Source: UMGS2069 sp900557585 (GTDB lineage: Bacteria > Bacillota > Clostridia > Christensenellales > UBA1242). From it: a stretch of 64,000 nt of DNA. Below, one piece after another: positions 56,291 to 64,000 of this stretch (positions are counted from its first letter, which is position 1; each line of letters starts with the position of its first letter). The notes under the pieces were generated by a model. The model searched no databases and had not been told where the DNA came from. It worked only from the letters and a program-made list of their open reading frames with translations. Both the position numbers and the translations under genes were made by a program. The DNA is taken from the NCBI GenBank assembly GCA_902476355.1, contig CABSCS010000003.1:38376-102375 (forward strand), given 5' to 3'.

Positions 56291-57670
56291 TCATTTTTTA
56301 TAAACATTTTCAAACCTTGAATATTTTCCAAGCACAAAAGGCAAAAAGTTCTCAATATCTCCCGCCCCAAGAACCAAAAGCATGTCGTTTGGTTTGAGTT
56401 TTGGGAAAATATATTTGAGCATTTCAAGATATGACTCAAAAGCCCGTGCATTTTCGCCACTTTTCACAAGTTCGTTTGCAAGCACATTTTGGTCTGCACC
56501 GTCTTCTGGCTTTTCACGAGCGCTGTATGTTTTGAAAACCAAAACTTCTTTTGCACCATGAAAACAAGTTTTAAAATCTTTCATAAGCAATTTCGTTCGC
56601 GAATATGTGTGCGGTTGAAAAATCACAAAAACATCACCGCCAGCAACCTCTTTTGCAAGGTCAATTGTTGCTTTGATTTCAGTTGGATGATGAGCATAGT
56701 CATGAACAAGAATGGTTCCAAACAAATCACCATAACACTCAAAACGACGTTTTGCACCCGTGAACTCTTCAAGCGATTGCTGAATAATTTTAAAATCAAT
56801 ATTTTCTTCAATCGCAACACAAATCGAAGCAAGCGCGTTTGAAACATTGTGCTTTCCAAATGTCCCAAGCCGAATTTTTCCAAGATTTTTTCCAAGAAAA
56901 TAGCAATCAAACATAAACTTTCCCGAAACATATTCTTGAATGTTTTTTGCAGTTACAACGCCCCTATCACACATTGAAAAACCAACATTTCTGCGGTCAA
57001 ATTTCATAACTGCATTTTTGTCGTCGGCGCAATAAACAACAAGCCCTGTTTGTTTTGTGTTTTTTGCAAATTGTTTGAACGACTTTTTAATGTTTGAAAA
57101 AGTTTTGAAATAGTCAAGATGGTCTTTTTGAACATTCAAAATAACCGAAACATCACTTTCGAGTTGCAAGAAACTATCAACATATTCGCACGCTTCTGTA
57201 ATGAAATATTTGTTCCAACCAATTCGAACATTTTGGTCGATAAACGGCAAATTACCCCCAACATGAACAGTTGGATTTTTGTTCGCATTGCAAAAGATTT
57301 TTGCAATCATTCCAGTTGTTGTGGTTTTGCCGTGGCTTCCTGCAACAGAAATTGTTTTTTCAAAGGTTCTTGCAATTTTGCCCAGCATTTGCGCGCGCGA
57401 AAAAATTTTTTTGCCAAGTTTTTTTGCAAGCAAAAGTTCTTGGTCGTCGTCTTTTATCGCCGCGCTCACAACAATCATGTCGGCATCTTTAATATGTTTT
57501 GAAATGCCATCTATCGTAACATCAATGCCAGATCGAACAAGCCTGTCGGTTTCGGCACTTTTGTTTTTGTCTGAACCCGAAACAATATGTCCTTTACTTT
57601 TCAAAATAAGAGCAAGTGCACTTTGCGAAATGCCACCAATTCCAAGAAAATGAATCTTTTTGTTTTCCAT
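56291..57670 (-). CDS. murC: UDP-N-acetylmuramate--L-alanine ligase
   Basis: Adds L-alanine to UDP-MurNAc, the first peptide step of the cell wall. The 459-aa protein has the UDP-binding start HFLGIGGISQSALALILKSKGH, the ATP loop SVAGSHGKTTTTGMIAKIF (about residues 112-130), YEACEYVDSFL-type segment ITEACEYVDSFLQL, and the C-terminal HDYAHHPTEI. Normal length. TACAAT ends 5 nt before ATG 57670 with no SD site: apparently leaderless. Monocistronic. Confidence 0.95.
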   Translation of the reverse strand: MENKKIHFLGIGGISQSALALILKSKGHIVSGSDKNKSAETDRLVRSGIDVTIDGISKHIKDADMIVVSAAIKDDDQELLLAKKLGKKIFSRAQMLGKIARTFEKTISVAGSHGKTTTTGMIAKIFCNANKNPTVHVGGNLPFIDQNVRIGWNKYFITEACEYVDSFLQLESDVSVILNVQKDHLDYFKTFSNIKKSFKQFAKNTKQTGLVVYCADDKNAVMKFDRRNVGFSMCDRGVVTAKNIQEYVSGKFMFDCYFLGKNLGKIRLGTFGKHNVSNALASICVAIEENIDFKIIQQSLEEFTGAKRRFECYGDLFGTILVHDYAHHPTEIKATIDLAKEVAGGDVFVIFQPHTYSRTKLLMKDFKTCFHGAKEVLVFKTYSAREKPEDGADQNVLANELVKSGENARAFESYLEMLKYIFPKLKPNDMLLVLGAGDIENFLPFVLGKYSRFENVYKK

Positions 57671-57675
57671 ATTTC

Positions 57676-57681
57676 ATTGTA
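57676..57681 (-). promoter_or_regulatory. murC -10 box, apparently leaderless
   Basis: Minus strand TACAAT followed by GAAAT and the murC ATG. The -35 region is poor. Confidence 0.4.
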
Positions 57682-57761
57682 TGCAAATGTGCACCAAATA
57701 TCTCACTTTAAAACAAAAATTTAGTGGCGAAAAACTGACATGAAAATTCAAAAAAATATGC

Positions 57762-57797
57762 AAAAAAAAATGCCAAACCAATTTGGTTTGACATTCT
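57762..57797 (-). terminator. Terminator after spoVG
   Basis: Stem TGTCAAACCAA / TTGGTTTGGCA (one G-T) followed by nine T on the minus strand. Confidence 0.85.
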
Positions 57798-57820
57798 AGC
57801 ACCATTGTTAAACGGAGCAA

Positions 57821-58096
57821 TTATTCTTGTGTTTTCTTTGCTTCTTCAAAGGCTTCCAAAACAACTTTAATGATTTGTTCTCTTGTTTCAGTGTTGATTG
57901 GGTGAACGATATCTTTAAACTTGCCATCAGGGTCTTTTCTGCTTGGCATTGCAACAAAATATCCTTCATCACCATTGAGTTCGATAACTTTGATGTCGTG
58001 AACAACAAAGCAGTCATCAATAGTCAATGAAACACTTGCCTTTATTCTGCTTGATTCGTTTTTTACGATTCTTACTCTAACGTCTGAAATTTTCAT
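57821..58096 (-). CDS. spoVG: Septation/sporulation regulator SpoVG
   Basis: SpoVG is a small nucleic-acid-binding regulator that affects septum formation at sporulation onset and many other traits. The 91-aa protein starts MKISDVRVRIVKNESSRIKASVSLTIDDCFVVHDIKVIE and has GYFVAMPSRKDPDGKFKDIVHPINTETRE, the family hallmark. GGGAG precedes ATG 58096. Own promoters upstream; tyrS lies upstream on the same strand. Confidence 0.96.
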   Translation of the reverse strand: MKISDVRVRIVKNESSRIKASVSLTIDDCFVVHDIKVIELNGDEGYFVAMPSRKDPDGKFKDIVHPINTETREQIIKVVLEAFEEAKKTQE

Positions 58097-58176
58097 GTTT
58101 TTGCTCCCTTTTTGTTTGTGCCAAAATCTATTTTGGTTACTATAATTTTATAATATGCACAAATAAAATGCAAATG

Positions 58177-58206
58177 ATTTTAAGCATAATTTCATATTTT
58201 TGTCAA
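58177..58206 (-). promoter_or_regulatory. spoVG promoter
   Basis: Minus strand TTGACA (58201-58206), 18-nt spacer, TAAAAT (58177-58182). A second possible promoter, TTGCAT-17-TAAAAT, lies closer to the gene. The -35 is embedded in TTTGACAAA, which read on the other strand equals an 0A box. Confidence 0.6.
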
Positions 58207-58216
58207 AATTCGGTCA

Positions 58217-59440
58217 TTATTTGAAAACAACTTTCAAATGAACTTTCTTTCCCTTCTTCACAATCACGGTTTTGTCTGCTAGTACAACCATGTTTGCGTC
58301 TTCAATTTTATTGTCATCAAGAGAAAGTCCGCCTTGCGCAATAAGTCTTCTTGCTTCGCCGTTTGAAGCAGTGATTCCAATTGCAGTTGCAAGAGCCAAA
58401 ACACCAATTCCGTTTGGATATTCAGCCTTTGAAAGTTCAACAGTTTTCATGTTTTCGCTGGCACCCTTTCCACCAAAAATTTCCTCGGCTGTTTTTTGAG
58501 CAATTTTTGCGTTTTCTTCACCATGAATAAGACTTGTAACGGTGAAAGCCATAAGTTTTTTTGCTTCTCTGATATCTTTTTCACAAACTGCTTTAATTTC
58601 GTCGGTAGACATGTCAGAGAACCAGCGAAGAACGGTTGCAACGTCTTGATCGTCAACATTCATAAAATATTGATAGAAGTCATAAACCGAAATTTTTCCT
58701 TCATCAACCCAAAGCGCACCGCCCGAGGTTTTTCCCATTTTTTCGCCTTTGCTGTTCAAAAGAAGTGGAGTTGTCATCACGTCGATTGAAACATTTTTCT
58801 TTTTACGCATAAGTTCAACACCTGCGCACATGTTTCCCCATTGGTCTGAACCGCCAATTTGAAGACAGCAACCATATTTTTCATTGAGGTGTTCAAAGTC
58901 ATAGGCTTGAATTGGCATATATCCCATTTCAAGGAAAGTGAGACCGCCAGTTGCAAGACGTTTTTTATATGCCTCGGCAGAAAGCATAACGTTCACGTTG
59001 AAATAGGTTCCAACATCACGCAAAAAGTCTACATATGAATATTTGCTCATCCATTCTGCATTGCTAACAATTCTTGCAGGGTTTTCGCCATCGGTTTTGA
59101 TGAACTTTTTTGCGAGTTTTTTAATGTTTTCAAGGTTGCTTTCAACTTTTTGTTTTTCAAGCATATTGCGCATGTCGGTTCTTCCAGATGGGTCACCAAT
59201 CATTGCGGTTGCACCACCAATAACCAAAATTCCATGATGTCCTGCTTCTTGCAAAAATCTGAATGTGCGAAGAGAGCAAAGGTGTCCCATATGAATTGCA
59301 TCGGCAGTTGGGTCGATTCCAAGATAGAAAGTGATTGGCTTTCCATTCAAAATTTCTTTAAGTTTCTTTTCGTCGGTTGTTTGATAAATAAGACCACGGC
59401 CCTTTAAAAAGTCATATAAGTCTAATCCGTGAATTTTCAT
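58217..59440 (-). CDS. tyrS: Tyrosine--tRNA ligase
   Basis: Class I synthetase for tRNA-Tyr. The 407-aa protein has the HIGH-type motif DPTADAIHMGHLCSL (about residues 41-55), YPIQAYDF-like MPIQAYDFEHLNEKYGCCLQIGGSDQWGN (tyrosine recognition), KMSKS-type EKMGKTSGG near 235, and a C-terminal S4 domain (EARRLIAQGGLSLDDNKIED). Normal length. AAGGAG precedes ATG 59440. No T-box is present before it. Confidence 0.97.
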   Translation of the reverse strand: MKIHGLDLYDFLKGRGLIYQTTDEKKLKEILNGKPITFYLGIDPTADAIHMGHLCSLRTFRFLQEAGHHGILVIGGATAMIGDPSGRTDMRNMLEKQKVESNLENIKKLAKKFIKTDGENPARIVSNAEWMSKYSYVDFLRDVGTYFNVNVMLSAEAYKKRLATGGLTFLEMGYMPIQAYDFEHLNEKYGCCLQIGGSDQWGNMCAGVELMRKKKNVSIDVMTTPLLLNSKGEKMGKTSGGALWVDEGKISVYDFYQYFMNVDDQDVATVLRWFSDMSTDEIKAVCEKDIREAKKLMAFTVTSLIHGEENAKIAQKTAEEIFGGKGASENMKTVELSKAEYPNGIGVLALATAIGITASNGEARRLIAQGGLSLDDNKIEDANMVVLADKTVIVKKGKKVHLKVVFK

Positions 59441-59520
59441 AATCTTTCTCCTTATTTTTAGTGTATATAAAATAACACACTTTTTTGTTTAAGTAAACAA
59501 TATATCAATTTTTCTTTGCT

Positions 59521-60885
59521 TTATCCTTCAAAATTGTCTGTATTTTCGGCACTTTCAATGCTTTTCACCACATCATCATGCACTTCTTCTTTGTTTTGAT
59601 TGTCTTTCCTAGCAATGGTTTGAGCGTTTGTTGGGTTTTCAAGCGAGAACTTGCATTCAACTTTTTCCATTCTTGAAACCATGATGGCCAAAATTGGCAT
59701 TACGGAGGCGCAAACAACAAGACAAATTTTAATTCCAAGAAGGTCAAGCGTAAGTCCCAAAACAAGCATAAGCGAATAGGTCAAAATTCTTGAAAAAGTA
59801 AAAATAAGTTCTACAACGCAGTTATGCTCGGCAATGTCTGAATAGTGCCCAGTTTTCTTCACAATAAGATTTCGTTGAATATCAATGCCATTTGCCAAAA
59901 TGTTAAGACTCACTGCGCTGACAAGTGCATAAAGAATATATGTCCATTTATTCATGAAAAGCGTGAAGCCAACAATTGAGAAAAACAAAAGCAAACTGAG
60001 TGAAATGTAAAGTGGAGTTCTTGAACCCTCTTTTGTGCATCTTTTGAAAAGGATAAGCCCAATTATAGAAGCAATTGCACTGACCGAAGTGAAAATTCCA
60101 AGTTTAAAGTTGGTTTTGAAAGTGTAAATTGTAATGATAGAAAAAAGTGTATTGAAAATTGTTTTAAAGCCATAAAGCCAAGAAATGTTATAAACTCTTT
60201 TAATTCGAACCATGTCTTGATTTTTGCTTTTCAAACTTTTAAGATATGCAAAAAAGTCAAACGATGAATTTTCTGGGCGCTCTGACTTTATCATGAATGT
60301 CACGCCAAGTTGAATGACAACCAAAACAAGAACATAGATTGCAACAACAAAAAATGTTGAAGAGTCAATCAAAAAGCCCATCAAAATTGGAAGAACAATT
60401 CGAACAACACGATCCAAAATAAGGCAAAGTGTTGAATAGTTTGACATGCTTCTTCTTGGAACCATTTCCCCTTTCAGAACGTTGTATGCCGAGTGGAACA
60501 CACCTTCTGAAAGGCCATAAAGTGCACCCGCCAAAACAATATATTTTGAAAGTTCTTTTCCAACAAAAATCACCATCACAATGAATGCGCCAAAAAGCAA
60601 AATGCCAAGACGATAAATCCAAATTCTGCTTGTTTTTTCAACAACAAAACTCATCAAAAAATATGAAAGTCCAAAAACAAAAAACTGCGAAATATAGTAA
60701 ATTGCAATTGAAACAATGCTTGTTGAAAGTGGATTTTCGGCGTTCACACTAACGATATATGAAATCAAGAAAGTTGACGCAAAAATACTCACGATAACAA
60801 AAAGCATGTGACTGATTTGAAGCCCAATTGATGCTTTGTCAACCTTCTTGTCTGAAACCACACTTGGAGAATATTGATATGTCAT
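59521..60885 (-). CDS. MFS-type membrane transporter
   Basis: The 454-aa protein has about twelve hydrophobic helices with a central basic loop (FAYLKSLKSKNQDMVRIKRVYN) and a long polar C-terminal tail rich in Asn, Glu and Asp. The layout is that of the major facilitator superfamily; no subfamily motif or substrate is evident. AAGGA precedes ATG 60885. It is divergent from the SPFH gene and upstream of tyrS by 80 bp. Confidence 0.7.
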   Translation of the reverse strand: MTYQYSPSVVSDKKVDKASIGLQISHMLFVIVSIFASTFLISYIVSVNAENPLSTSIVSIAIYYISQFFVFGLSYFLMSFVVEKTSRIWIYRLGILLFGAFIVMVIFVGKELSKYIVLAGALYGLSEGVFHSAYNVLKGEMVPRRSMSNYSTLCLILDRVVRIVLPILMGFLIDSSTFFVVAIYVLVLVVIQLGVTFMIKSERPENSSFDFFAYLKSLKSKNQDMVRIKRVYNISWLYGFKTIFNTLFSIITIYTFKTNFKLGIFTSVSAIASIIGLILFKRCTKEGSRTPLYISLSLLLFFSIVGFTLFMNKWTYILYALVSAVSLNILANGIDIQRNLIVKKTGHYSDIAEHNCVVELIFTFSRILTYSLMLVLGLTLDLLGIKICLVVCASVMPILAIMVSRMEKVECKFSLENPTNAQTIARKDNQNKEEVHDDVVKSIESAENTDNFEG

Positions 60886-60981
60886 TATTTTTCCTTTTTT
60901 CTTTGGTTTTATGTCAGTTTATCACACCAATCAGAAAATAACAAATCAATAACGCAAAATATCCACTTTTTTGCATTTTTG

Positions 60982-61010
60982 TTTGCCATAAAATAAAAAT
61001 ATGATATAAT
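60982..61010 (+). promoter_or_regulatory. Promoter of the SPFH gene
   Basis: TTTGCC (60982-60987), 17-nt spacer, TATAAT (61005-61010). Confidence 0.65.
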
Positions 61011-61038
61011 ATGCATAGAAAAAATAAGGAGAAATCTT

Positions 61039-62061
61039 ATGGGCTTTATCAAAACCAACCTTTTAAAATCAATTGAATGGGCAGACAATTCAAAAAACAC
61101 CATTCTTTATAAATATCCAATGGACGGAAGAGAAATCCAATTTGGTTCAAAACTCACCGTTCGCGAGTCGCAAGTTGCCATTTTCATGAACAAAGGAAAA
61201 ATTGCTGATGTTTTTGGGCCAGGAATGCACCTTTTGAAAACCAGCAACCTTCCAATTTTGTCACAACTTCTTGCATGGCCATATGGCTTTAAATCTCCAT
61301 TTATTGCAGATGTTTTCTTTGTGAACACAAAACAATTCACCGCTCAAAAATGGGGCACTGCATCACCAATCACAATGCGCGACAAAGAATTTGGAAGCAT
61401 TCGTGTTCGCGGTTTTGGCTCGTATGCATTCAGAGTAACCGACCCTGCCCTTTTCCTTAAAGAAATTGCAGGAACATCTTCAACTTTTTCAACCGACGAT
61501 GTGACAAGTTTTCTTCGCTCACATCTTGTTTCTTCAATTTCAGACACAATTGCAGAAGCAAAAATCAGCGCACTTGACATGGCAAGCAATTTGACCGAGT
61601 TTTCTCAAACTGCACAAGAAAACGCAAAAGAAGCATTTGAAGAAATTGGACTCACCCTCACAAAACTTATTGTTGAAAGCCTTTCTTTCCCAGAAGAAGT
61701 TGAAAAAGCAATCGACGCAAGAACCTCTGTTGGCGTTATGGGCGACAAGATGGATGATTTCGTGAAATATCAATCTGCAAAAGCCGTTCGCGACATGGCA
61801 AACAACCCATCTGGAAGTGGCGCAGGAGCAAACATTGGTGCTGGTCTTGCACTTGGCGAAATTATTCGCGAATCAATGGCGAACAAAAAAGCCCCAAAAG
61901 AAGTTACAATTTGCCCAGCATGCAAAGCCGAAAACAAAAAATCTGCAAAGTTCTGCTGTGAATGTGGCAAAAAACTTGGCGGTGCTGGGGTTTGCCCAAA
62001 ATGCGGGAACAAAGTTTCTGCAAAAGCAAAATTCTGCCCAGAATGCGGAACTAAAATTTAA
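61039..62061 (+). CDS. SPFH-domain protein with C-terminal zinc ribbons (YdjI-like)
   Basis: The 340-aa protein has the SPFH core (KLTVRESQVAIFMNKGKIADVFGPGMHLL ... VRGFGSYAFRVTDPALFLKEIAG, then the helical arm ESLSFPEEVEKAIDARTSVG). A Gly-rich linker leads to two zinc ribbons (CPACKAENKKSAKFCCECGKK; CPKCGNKVSAKAKFCPECG). This matches the YdjI group of Bacillus, which helps recruit membrane-stress proteins. It has no membrane helix of its own. AAGGAG precedes ATG. Monocistronic. Confidence 0.85.
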   Translation: MGFIKTNLLKSIEWADNSKNTILYKYPMDGREIQFGSKLTVRESQVAIFMNKGKIADVFGPGMHLLKTSNLPILSQLLAWPYGFKSPFIADVFFVNTKQFTAQKWGTASPITMRDKEFGSIRVRGFGSYAFRVTDPALFLKEIAGTSSTFSTDDVTSFLRSHLVSSISDTIAEAKISALDMASNLTEFSQTAQENAKEAFEEIGLTLTKLIVESLSFPEEVEKAIDARTSVGVMGDKMDDFVKYQSAKAVRDMANNPSGSGAGANIGAGLALGEIIRESMANKKAPKEVTICPACKAENKKSAKFCCECGKKLGGAGVCPKCGNKVSAKAKFCPECGTKI

Positions 62062-62084
62062 ATTTAAAACAAAATAAAAAAAAT

Positions 62085-62116
62085 AAAAATCACCAGACAT
62101 TTGGTGATTTTTTCAT
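62085..62116 (+). terminator. Terminator after the SPFH gene
   Basis: Stem AATCACCA / TGGTGATT with loop GACAT and a six-T tail. Confidence 0.85.
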
Positions 62117-62240
62117 GCACATTTTTCAAATTTTATTGATTGTTTTTGTGCCACTATTTTGCTCTTCTCTTATATTTTGATTTGCAAAACAAAAAGAAAC
62201 AAAGTTTTTATCAAATCAACATAAAATGTAAAAAACAAAA

Positions 62241-62266
62241 TAAAAAAGAGCAATTTTGCTCTTTTA
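62241..62266 (-). terminator. Terminator after the pseudouridine synthase gene
   Basis: Stem AAAAGAGCAA / TTGCTCTTTT with a very short loop and a T run on the minus strand. Confidence 0.75.
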
Positions 62267-62953
62267 AACTTTAAGTGACAAATATTTTTCAAGGTCGAAA
62301 AGGTTCCATGCTTTAAGATTTTCTGGTGGATAGGCTCTGAAAACCATTGTGTCGCCAGTTGTTGGATGTTTGAATTTAAGTTCAACTGCAAACAAATTGA
62401 GGTTGGCTTTTGGCATGTCTTTTCCATATTTTTGGTCGCCATAAATTGGATTTCCAATTGTTGAAAGTTGAACACGAATTTGATGCCCTCTTCCGGTTTC
62501 AAGTTTCACTTTCAAAAGGCTGAAACCATCTTTTTCTTCCAAAACAGTATAGTCAAGTTCGGCACGTTTTGCGCCAGTTGTTGCCATTGGAACAACTTTA
62601 ACAATGTTGTTTTTCTCATCTTTAAGCAAATAGTTCACAAGTTTTGTTTGCTTGGCTTTCAAAGTTCCACAAACAACTGCGAAATATGTTTTTTCTGCTT
62701 CTTTGTTCTTGAATTGTTCAGTAAGACGAGCCGCTGCCTTGCTTGTTTTTGCAAAAACCATAACACCGCCGGTTGGACGATCCAAACGGTGAACAAGACC
62801 AACATAAACATTTCCTGGTTTATTATATTTTTCTTTGATATATTCTTTCACCATTGTAAGCATGTCTTTGTCGCCCGACTCATCTGCTTGTGAAGGAACA
62901 TTTTGAGGTTTCAAAACAACAATAACATGATTGTCTTCATATAAAATATCCAT
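62264..62953 (-). CDS. RluA-family pseudouridine synthase
   Basis: Makes pseudouridine in 23S rRNA or tRNA; the exact site is not predictable. The 229-aa protein starts MDILYEDNHVIVVLKPQNVPSQ, has the catalytic Asp in GLVHRLDRPTGGVMVFAKTSKAA and the later motif LETGRGHQIRVQLSTIGNPIYGDQKYG. No S4 domain. ATG 62953 overlaps the stop of the methyltransferase gene (TAATG), so translation is coupled. Confidence 0.92.
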   Translation of the reverse strand: MDILYEDNHVIVVLKPQNVPSQADESGDKDMLTMVKEYIKEKYNKPGNVYVGLVHRLDRPTGGVMVFAKTSKAAARLTEQFKNKEAEKTYFAVVCGTLKAKQTKLVNYLLKDEKNNIVKVVPMATTGAKRAELDYTVLEEKDGFSLLKVKLETGRGHQIRVQLSTIGNPIYGDQKYGKDMPKANLNLFAVELKFKHPTTGDTMVFRAYPPENLKAWNLFDLEKYLSLKV

Positions 62954-63819
62954 TAGTTTTCTCCTATAAAAATTCCAGAGGTTCCGCAAGGAAGCAAAAC
63001 GCCCTTTTCATCGGTTGGAAGGCAAAGTTCATATGCCCTTGATTTACCCTTTCTGCCCGCAAGTGCTTTGTTCAAGATATTTTCAAGAACGGTTGCACCA
63101 AGTCCAGTTGTGTAACTGTTTATAAGCACAAAAAGCGGTTTGTCTGACAAAACTTTTGTTGCAAGGCACACGAAATCATAAAGATTGTCTTCAAGTTTCC
63201 AAACCTCACCATTTGCACCACGGCCATATGAAGGTGGGTCCATGATGATTGCGTCATAGAAATGTCCACGTTTGATTTCGCGTTCAATAAATTTTCGGCA
63301 ATCGTCAACAATATAACGAACCGGCGCAGTTTCAAGACCCGAAAGTTTAATGTTCTCTTTGCAACGCTCAACCATGTTTTTTGCAGCGTCAACATGACAC
63401 ACGCTCGCCCCAGCACTTGCACAAGCAACAGTTGCCCCGCCAGTGTATGCAAACAAATTTAAAACATTGATTGGTCGGTTTGCAGATTTGATAAGGTTTA
63501 TCATTTGATCCCAATTGTATGCTTGTTCTGGAAAAAGTCCAGTGTGTTTAAAGCCCATTGGTTTCACCAGAAACTTCATGTTCTTGTATGCAACAATCCA
63601 TTCTTCTGGCATTTTTTTGAGTTTTTGCCATGCCCCACCACCAGTGTTTGTGCGGTGATAATGAGCATTCAATTTTGGTTCTTTTGAAAGATCTCTTTCT
63701 GCGTTCCAAATAATTTGAGGGTCTGGGCGAAGAAGATAAACATTTCCCCACCTTTCAAGTTTCTCGCCATTTCCGGTTGCAAGAATTTCATAATCTTTCC
63801 ATTGATTTGCAATTTCCAT
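62953..63819 (-). CDS. Class I SAM-dependent rRNA methyltransferase (RlmI/RlmK-like)
   Basis: The 288-aa protein has a short N-terminal part (LLRPDPQIIWNAERDL; GFKHTGLFPEQAYNW), the SAM motif NLFAYTGGATVACASAGASVCHVDAAKNMV, and the motif IIMDPPSYGRGANGEVW typical of 23S rRNA cytosine/guanine methyltransferases of the RlmI/K group. AAGGA precedes ATG 63819. It pairs with the pseudouridine synthase, both rRNA modifiers, in a two-gene unit. Target base is not known. Confidence 0.87.
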   Translation of the reverse strand: MEIANQWKDYEILATGNGEKLERWGNVYLLRPDPQIIWNAERDLSKEPKLNAHYHRTNTGGGAWQKLKKMPEEWIVAYKNMKFLVKPMGFKHTGLFPEQAYNWDQMINLIKSANRPINVLNLFAYTGGATVACASAGASVCHVDAAKNMVERCKENIKLSGLETAPVRYIVDDCRKFIEREIKRGHFYDAIIMDPPSYGRGANGEVWKLEDNLYDFVCLATKVLSDKPLFVLINSYTTGLGATVLENILNKALAGRKGKSRAYELCLPTDEKGVLLPCGTSGIFIGEN

Positions 63820-63830
63820 TTATTTTTTCC

Positions 63831-64000
63831 TTAATAGTTATCAAGAATTGTTTGCATGTCGATTGTGTCACTTGTGACAACAACGCCAATTGGTTGCTCG
63901 TCATAGTTGCCATTTTTTGTAATGATTACAACCGACAATTTTCTGTTCGATTGAAAAAGATAAAGCACGCCATCAATTGTTGTTTTTGAAGAAACAACTT
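63831..64000 (-). CDS. C-terminal end of a gene cut by the window edge, possibly CBS-domain
   Basis: An open frame enters from the right edge and stops at 63831. The visible end reads TTIDGVLYLFQSNRKLSVVI, then ITKNGNYDEQPIGVVVTSDT, then IDMQTILDNY. The pattern of a strand, an acidic turn, IGVVTSDT and a helix resembles the end of a CBS domain, but 56 residues are too few for certainty. It lies 11 bp before the methyltransferase gene, so it is probably in the same transcript. Confidence 0.5.
   Translation of the reverse strand, partial: VVSSKTTIDGVLYLFQSNRKLSVVIITKNGNYDEQPIGVVVTSDTIDMQTILDNY

Overview
The window is chromosomal DNA from an AT-rich, anaerobic member of the Bacillota, most likely an uncultured Clostridia-type bacterium. 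The reasons are: Spo0A, SpoIIR, SpmA/SpmB, SpoVG, Veg, RicT and a SPOCS-LysM spore-coat type protein; gene orders shared with Bacillus/Clostridium (comEC-holA, holB-ricT-methyltransferase, murB-PHP-whiA, prfA-prmC-rpmE, rplM-rpsI); a pyruvate:ferredoxin/flavodoxin oxidoreductase; a DUF4364 protein; a T-box leader before ileS; and many short A/T-flanked intrinsic terminators. Most of the window is core chromosome, coded mainly on the minus strand. I cannot name the genus.

Layout. 1-2.4 kb: 3' part of holA, then comEC. 2.4-6.4 kb: small hypothetical genes, tRNA-Glu and a DUF4364 regulator. 6.3-6.7 kb: tRNA-Leu followed by two tRNA-tail-like inverted-repeat elements. 6.7-13 kb: rel, a propeller lipoprotein, a hypothetical gene, rsmA and tatD. 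12.8-17.5 kb: spmA and a frame-disrupted spmB, then holB-ricT-ferredoxin-methyltransferase (coded toward spmB) and greA. 17.7-24.8 kb: a lipoprotein, a Rho-like protein with a degenerate ATP site, spoIIR, a SPOCS-LysM gene, veg, an extremely acidic zinc-ribbon protein, a repeat-rich non-coding stretch, and spo0A. 25-31 kb: valS, two membrane proteins and an ABC importer. 31-42 kb: a surface protein, murB-PHP-whiA-dnaE, a membrane-anchored binding protein and a 240-bp inverted-repeat element. 42-50 kb: rplM-rpsI, truA, pyruvate oxidoreductase, barstar, uvrC, and a divergent HTH/SLOG-like pair with three identical-type operators. 50-64 kb: prmC-prfA, rpmE, ileS with T-box, murC, spoVG, tyrS, an MFS protein, an SPFH protein, a pseudouridine synthase and an rRNA methyltransferase.

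Most genes serve replication (holA, holB, dnaE), translation (valS, ileS, tyrS, prfA, prmC, three ribosomal proteins, RNA modification), cell wall synthesis (murB, murC), stress and DNA repair (rel, greA, uvrC) and the sporulation programme. The most unusual signals are: about six genes with no ribosome binding site whose -10 box lies 5-6 nt before ATG (apparent leaderless mRNAs, including comEC, holB, uvrC and murC); the HTH/SLOG-like module with TTACGTNNNNACGTAA operators; the Rho-like protein lacking a P-loop; and several unexplained structured repeat families. All coordinates and motifs were read by eye; no database search was run.
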